A stretch of DNA of 7,838 bases from Akkermansia sp. (GTDB taxonomy: Bacteria > Verrucomicrobiota > Verrucomicrobiia > Verrucomicrobiales > Akkermansiaceae): contig JAFNWZ010000051.1 of NCBI GenBank assembly GCA_017379255.1, positions 1-7,838 of the forward strand, in the 5' to 3' direction. Numbering within the stretch: the stretch's first letter is position 1; the number at the start of each line of letters is the position of its first letter. Below are positions 6,101 to 7,838 of the stretch, piece after piece. The notes beneath the pieces were generated by a model, which worked only from the letters and a program-made list of their open reading frames with translations, did not search any database and was not told the DNA's origin. Position numbers and translations under genes: made by a program.

Positions 6101-7838
6101 CGGTCAGAAGATTGATCTTTCCGGAAACTACTGGGGAACTGATGATATCACCGAGATTTTCGCCATGCTGGGCTCTGCTGCGGCCTATGTGACCATCGAT
6201 GGCATTATCGAAGATACCCTGGAAGAGCTGACGGTGTCCAACACCAACGATTCCGGCCCCGGCTCTCTGCGCAACGCCATTCTGAGTCTCAACAGTTCCT
6301 CGACCATTCGTGATATTTCCATCCGGATGAGCGAGGAGGTGGCTGGACAGACGATTGTGCTGGATTCTGCCTTGCCTGCCATTACTGCGCCCTGCACGAT
6401 TGAGGGCGCAGGCATCACCCTCGACGGATATGGCATGACCTGCTCAACCGATGTGGAGTTCAAGGACATTACCCTGCCTAAGATTACTCTTTCCGGCACT
6501 GGTTCTATTTCTGGCGAAAATATCGTCCTGACGAATCAGGAGGCGGTTCTCCTGCAGAACTGGAGCAGTGTGACCTCCATCTCCGGTGTCACCGCAACGG
6601 CTGAAGGAGCCTATGTCGGTATTACCGGCACTCTGGGAGACAGCACCTTCACCGCTCTGCCAGAAACCCTGGCGGGCGGTTACAAAGTGCTGCTGAATTC
6701 TGATGTAACCATAGCTGCAGGCAAGACGGTGACGCTGGAGGAAGGCGTCTGCTGGCAGCTGCTGAAGACAACGAGCTATTACCGGTATCTGAACGTAGAT
6801 GGTACCCTGGTTGTGGATAATGAAAACGTGGCAGATGCATTGGTCTCTGTTTCCGGAGCACCGTGTCTGCGTGTCAATAACGGGGGCAAGGTCCAGCTCA
6901 CCAATGCGAATGTAACGGGATTCTATTATATCTCTACGCAATCCGGCGGTACATTTGAAATGACCGGCGGCACGCTGGATTCAGTGAACGATTTCCAGGT
7001 GAGCTCCGGTGGTACAGCTACGCTGTCCGGGGTGACGGTGAAGGACTATATCAACAACTCCGGCACCTTGAATATGGAGGGAGGCAGCATCGATAATTAC
7101 ATCACTTCCAGTGGTGTGCTGAACATGAGCGGTGTGGTTTCCACCTCCTATATTGAGGCCAAGGGAGCGACCACGCTGGATGGCGTGACCTGCACCACGC
7201 TGCGCGTAGACAGCGATGCCGATGTGAGCACCGGCGAGGGTGGCGTGACCCTGACCGGTGAGGAGGCGATTCGTCTGCAGAACTTCAGCGGCAATGTAGG
7301 AACTCTTCTCGATTCGTTTGACTGGAGCACCGAAGCAGAAGACGCCTATGTGGGCATCACCGGCACCCTGGGAGACAGCACCTTTACCGCACTGCCGGAA
7401 ACCCTGGCGGGCGGTTACAAGGTGCAGTTGAATTCCGATGTAACCATTGCCTCCGGCAAGACGGTGACGCTGGAGGAAGGCGTCTGCTGGCAGCTGCTGA
7501 AAACAACGAGCTACTACCAATATCTTTATGTAAATGGTACCCTGGTAGTGGATAATGAAACTGTGGCAGATGCGCTGGTTGCTCCTTCCGGAGCCCCGTG
7601 TCTGCGTATCCAGAACGGCGGCAAGGTGCAGCTGACCAACGCAAGTGTAACGGGATTCTATAATATCAATACGCAATCCGGTGGCACATTTGAAATGACC
7701 GGCGGTACGCTGGATTCGGTGAACGATTTCCAGGTGAGCTCCGGTGGTACAGCTACGCTGTCCGGGGTGACGGTGAAGGACTATATCAACAACTCCGGCA
7801 CCTTGAATATGGAGGGATGCAGCATCAACAATTACATC
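1..7838 (+). CDS. Giant repetitive beta-solenoid surface/secreted protein, internal fragment (partial at both ends)
   Basis: One frame, first complete codon at base 3, is open for 2612 codons to the final base, so both termini are missing. The translation is entirely repeats with alternating hydrophobic and small residues and GG or SG turns (GGKLLLENANVNL, GGTLEMTGGSV, SGTLNMEGG), the pattern of stacked parallel beta-helix rungs. Four segments of the type VTNTNDSGAGSLRNAI and four of the type DLSGNEWGTDDI match motifs I know from large bacterial beta-helix and adhesin-like proteins. Pro, Lys, His and Cys are scarce. No signal peptide, membrane helix, catalytic motif, sorting signal or autotransporter barrel is visible, as expected for an interior piece. 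Its role is inferred to be structural or adhesive at the cell surface; a very large autotransporter passenger, stalk or biofilm protein are all possible. Every recognisable repeat anchor keeps the same codon register, which confirms the frame and argues against frameshifts. Confidence 0.93.
159..344 (+). repeat. Head A, copy 1 (SLRNAI-type segment)
   Basis: Begins VTNTDDSGSGSLREAI and ends DCVIEGNG, with a central LAGQSI. VTNTNDSGxGSLRxAI followed by a hydrophobic xGQTIxLxSxLP stretch and IxGxG is a known opening motif of bacterial beta-helix domains. This copy is 62 residues; the other three are 60. Confidence 0.8.
1089..1277 (+). repeat. 63-residue tail, copy 1 (ITGNDF...NxWGTDDI)
   Basis: Starts LTIDGSATITAITGNDF, continues IDLSGNEWGTDDINEIFAML and ends VTIDG. 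It is the same length to the residue as the copies at 2223-2411 and 6015-6203, which is unusual in a protein whose other segments vary. The N-x-WGT motif resembles the NYWG-type segment that often follows the last coils of right-handed beta-helix proteins. The EIFAMLG stretch is the only helix-like piece in the unit. Confidence 0.8.
1308..1487 (+). repeat. Head A, copy 2
   Basis: VTNTNDSGAGSLRNAI, then LAGQTIQLSSALPAI and DCVIEGRG. It is 60 residues long and closest to the consensus of the four heads. Confidence 0.82.
2223..2411 (+). repeat. 63-residue tail, copy 2
   Basis: LSIDAGATIENITGNDFSNT, then LIDLSGNEWGTDDIDAIF and VVIDG. It has the same length and motif order as the copy at 1089-1277 and leads through a 10-residue linker into the third head. 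Confidence 0.8.
2442..2621 (+). repeat. Head A, copy 3
   Basis: VTNRNNSGLGSLRNAL, LSGQTISLSSALT and ECSIEGNG; 60 residues. Unlike copies 1 and 2 it leads almost directly into 17-residue rungs and the cassette array. Confidence 0.8.
2640..2792 (+). repeat. Three tandem 17-residue rungs (51-base period)
   Basis: In-register 17-residue units start at 2640 (SINNSGNLSITDCSLRT), 2691 (YITSSGSLSLSGVNSTS) and 2742 (YIAAYGTTLLDGVTCTT). Each has the pattern [YS]I-x-x-x-G-x-L, the shape of a short beta-helix coil. The same triplet recurs at 7047-7199, and pairs occur at the start of the other cassettes. Confidence 0.72.
2691..3371 (+). repeat. Inner cassette 1 (681 bases, 227 residues)
   Basis: Order: YITSSG rung, TTLLDGVTCTTLYVDS (near 2760-2807), GEGGVTLTGTEAIRLVNFSG, AYVGISGTL, LSALPESFTGNYRLVS, TVTVEDGVGINM, GTLNAEYEEVSDLLTT, LNIQDGGQVNLKNASLNI, VSVLSGGVLNMEGG, then a QIAAGGQATLVG rung. 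It is very similar in DNA and protein to the next cassette at an exact 681-base offset, including a 27-base identical stretch at 2781-2807 and 3462-3488. Confidence 0.82.
3372..4052 (+). repeat. Inner cassette 2 (681 bases, 227 residues)
   Basis: Same segment order and length as cassette 1, starting SINNSGTLSMMGV. The stretch LNIGSGSLWGRVSVLSGG near 3903-3960 is almost base-identical to the matching stretch about 681 bases upstream in cassette 1. Most differences visible there are third-position changes, suggesting a fairly recent duplication followed by purifying selection, or homogenisation by gene conversion. Confidence 0.82.
4053..4658 (+). repeat. Inner cassette 3 (606 bases, shortened by 25 residues)
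   Basis: Starts SITNSGMLSMTGV and follows cassettes 1 and 2 closely through GYGLNVDGTLNAEYDEVSDL. It then lacks three residues (GSLWGR becomes NGC) and the whole 22-residue rung with QIAAGGQATLVG that follows NMEGG in the first two. The loss is in frame and roughly one coil in size, as expected where length changes must preserve the solenoid. Confidence 0.8.
4659..5276 (+). repeat. Inner cassette 4 (618 bases, diverged second half)
   Basis: The first half (YITSSGSLSLTDV, TTLLDGVTCTTLYVDS, GENGVTLTGAEAIRLVNFSG) matches the other cassettes. The body then departs: TFGNTTLSALPEGFTGDY, GTLVARNETLSDALTS, SGGQLLLENANVNMAG, GGVLEMNGGSL. These rungs are intermediate between the internal-cassette type (LKNASLNI) and the type that precedes a tail (LLENAxVxL). 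Confidence 0.77.
5277..6014 (+). repeat. Inner cassette 5, terminal type, leading into the tail
   Basis: The head part is the most eroded of the set: VESTSYISNTGTLTLEDVSC replaces the usual EAxGTTLLDGVTC, although CTTLHVDS and GVTLTGEEVLRLTNFSG remain. From about 5640 the body matches the compact units instead of cassettes 1-3: GTLQAAYSSRSAF, SGGKLLLENADVDL, GGTLEMTGGSVVVADGLRI, GATVSLTNS. It therefore looks like a hybrid of a cassette front and the closing half of a compact outer unit. Confidence 0.75.
6015..6203 (+). repeat. 63-residue tail, copy 3
   Basis: LSIDGRATITAITGNDFSNT, KIDLSGNYWGTDDITEIF and VTIDG. The length is identical to the other complete tails despite the very different size of the unit it closes. 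NYWGT is the form nearest to the NYWG motif known from other beta-helix proteins. Confidence 0.8.
6234..6413 (+). repeat. Head A, copy 4
   Basis: VSNTNDSGPGSLRNAI, VAGQTIVLDSALPAI and CTIEGAG; 60 residues. The NDSGPGSLRNAI core is the form most often met in other bacterial beta-helix proteins, to my recollection. Confidence 0.82.
7047..7199 (+). repeat. Three tandem 17-residue rungs (51-base period), second set
   Basis: Units start at 7047 (YINNSGTLNMEGGSIDN), 7098 (YITSSGVLNMSGVVSTS) and 7149 (YIEAKGATTLDGVTCTT), each exactly 17 residues with Y-I at the start, G at position 6 and hydrophobic residues at position 8 and beyond. They correspond one to one to the set at 2640-2792. The next copy starts at 7782 and is cut by the window end. 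Confidence 0.75.
7098..7838 (+). repeat. Inner cassette 6 (incomplete)
   Basis: Front: YITSSGVLNMSGV, TTLDGVTCTTLRVDS (to 7214), GEGGVTLTGEEAIRLQNFSG. The body is a copy of that at 6609-7097 and not of cassettes 1-5. The same cassette front is thus attached to two different body subfamilies in one gene, which supports modular shuffling or separate local amplification of each array. Confidence 0.78.

Larger units (their letters stand above)
2442..6233 (+). repeat. Outer repeat unit 3 (expanded form, 1264 residues)
   Basis: Residues 814-2077. It opens with a head (VTNRNNSGLGSLRNAL) and closes with the same 63-residue tail as the compact units, but is more than three times their length. The excess is accounted for by extra inner cassettes: five body segments lie between head and tail instead of one. 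Subtracting the first four cassettes (681+681+606+618 bases) leaves 1206 bases, close to the 1149 and 1134 of the compact units. Expansion by in-frame cassette insertion or duplication is the simplest explanation. Confidence 0.8.
6234..7838 (+). repeat. Outer repeat unit 4 (expanded form, runs off the window)
   Basis: Residues 2078-2612. It opens with a head at 6234-6413, then ITLSGTGSISGENIVLTNQ as in unit 2, then a body with TALPETLAGGYKV, VTLEEGVCWQLLKTTSYY, GTLVVDNENVADALV, NGGKVQLTNANVTG and GGTFEMTGGTLDSV. A cassette front (DGVTCTTLRVDS) and a second copy of the body follow. No tail appears before the window ends, so the unit continues at least one more tail downstream. Confidence 0.8.
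6609..7838 (+). repeat. 735-base tandem direct repeat (copy 1 at 6609-7343, copy 2 at 7344 to window end)
   Basis: The two copies stay at an exact 735-base offset (245 residues) without indels for all 495 bases available. They share AYVGITGTLGDSTFTALPET, GVCWQLLKTTSYY, GTLVVDNE and GGTFEMTGGTLDSVNDF. Bases 6984-7082 are identical to 7719-7817 over 99 bases; differences elsewhere are mostly third-position. This is the most recently duplicated pair in the window. The window ends while the second copy is still in progress, so more copies may follow. Confidence 0.85.

Noticed and set aside
6444..7676. Minus-strand open frames at 6444-6941 and 6981-7676, resembling each other
   Set aside because: Both are in register with the sense codons and look alike because they lie opposite the two copies of the 735-base tandem repeat. 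This is not evidence of a duplicated antisense gene.
1..7838. Enzymatic beta-helix (polysaccharide lyase or glycosidase)
   Set aside because: Beta-helix enzymes carry a single helix with clustered catalytic residues. No such cluster was recognised, and the multiply repeated architecture fits a structural or adhesive role better. A very divergent active site outside the window cannot be excluded.
1..7838. Promoters, terminators or riboswitches inside the window
   Set aside because: The window is continuous coding sequence. AT-rich or inverted-repeat-like patches are explained by the codons of the repeats, and no convincing hairpin followed by a T run was seen.

Overview
The whole window lies inside one very large protein-coding gene on the + strand. 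A single reading frame, with its first full codon at base 3, stays open to the last base: 2612 codons with no stop, no credible start and no frameshift. Both ends of the gene are outside the window. Residue n begins at base 3n, and this numbering is used throughout. There are no intergenic gaps, RNA genes, promoters, terminators, CRISPR arrays or insertion sequences. The antisense and out-of-frame open frames are shadows of this gene.

The protein is repetitive and rich in Gly, Ser, Thr, Val, Asn and Leu. It reads as a long stack of beta-solenoid (probably right-handed parallel beta-helix) rungs of about 17-23 residues, with patterns such as GGxLxLENAxVxL, GGTLEMTGGS and SGTLNMEGG. It contains head segments of the VTNTNDSGxGSLRNAI type, familiar from large secreted bacterial beta-helix and adhesin-like proteins, and NxWGTDD segments resembling the NYWG-type motif of many beta-helix proteins. 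I recognise no enzyme active site, signal peptide, membrane segment or anchor. The best reading is the interior of a giant cell-surface or secreted structural/adhesin-like protein.

The repeats are nested. The outer unit is: head A (about 60 residues, SLRNAI type), then body, then tail (exactly 63 residues, ending xIDG). The window holds the end of one outer unit (1-128), two compact units (159-1307 and 1308-2441), one greatly expanded unit (2442-6233) and the start of a fourth (6234 to the end). The expanded unit carries a run of inner cassettes (2691-3371, 3372-4052, 4053-4658, 4659-5276, 5277-6014), each built around a TLLDGVTCTTLYVDS-type segment. The fourth unit starts a second cassette run (from 7098) that includes a 735-base tandem duplication. 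The last body segment before each tail belongs to its own subfamily (GTLQAxY), so repeat type depends on position.

The organism cannot be named securely. Base composition looks slightly above 50% GC by eye and codon use is bacterial. Giant beta-helix proteins of this kind are known from Verrucomicrobiota, Lentisphaerota, Planctomycetota and other environmental or gut bacteria. A member of the PVC group is my guess, at low confidence.
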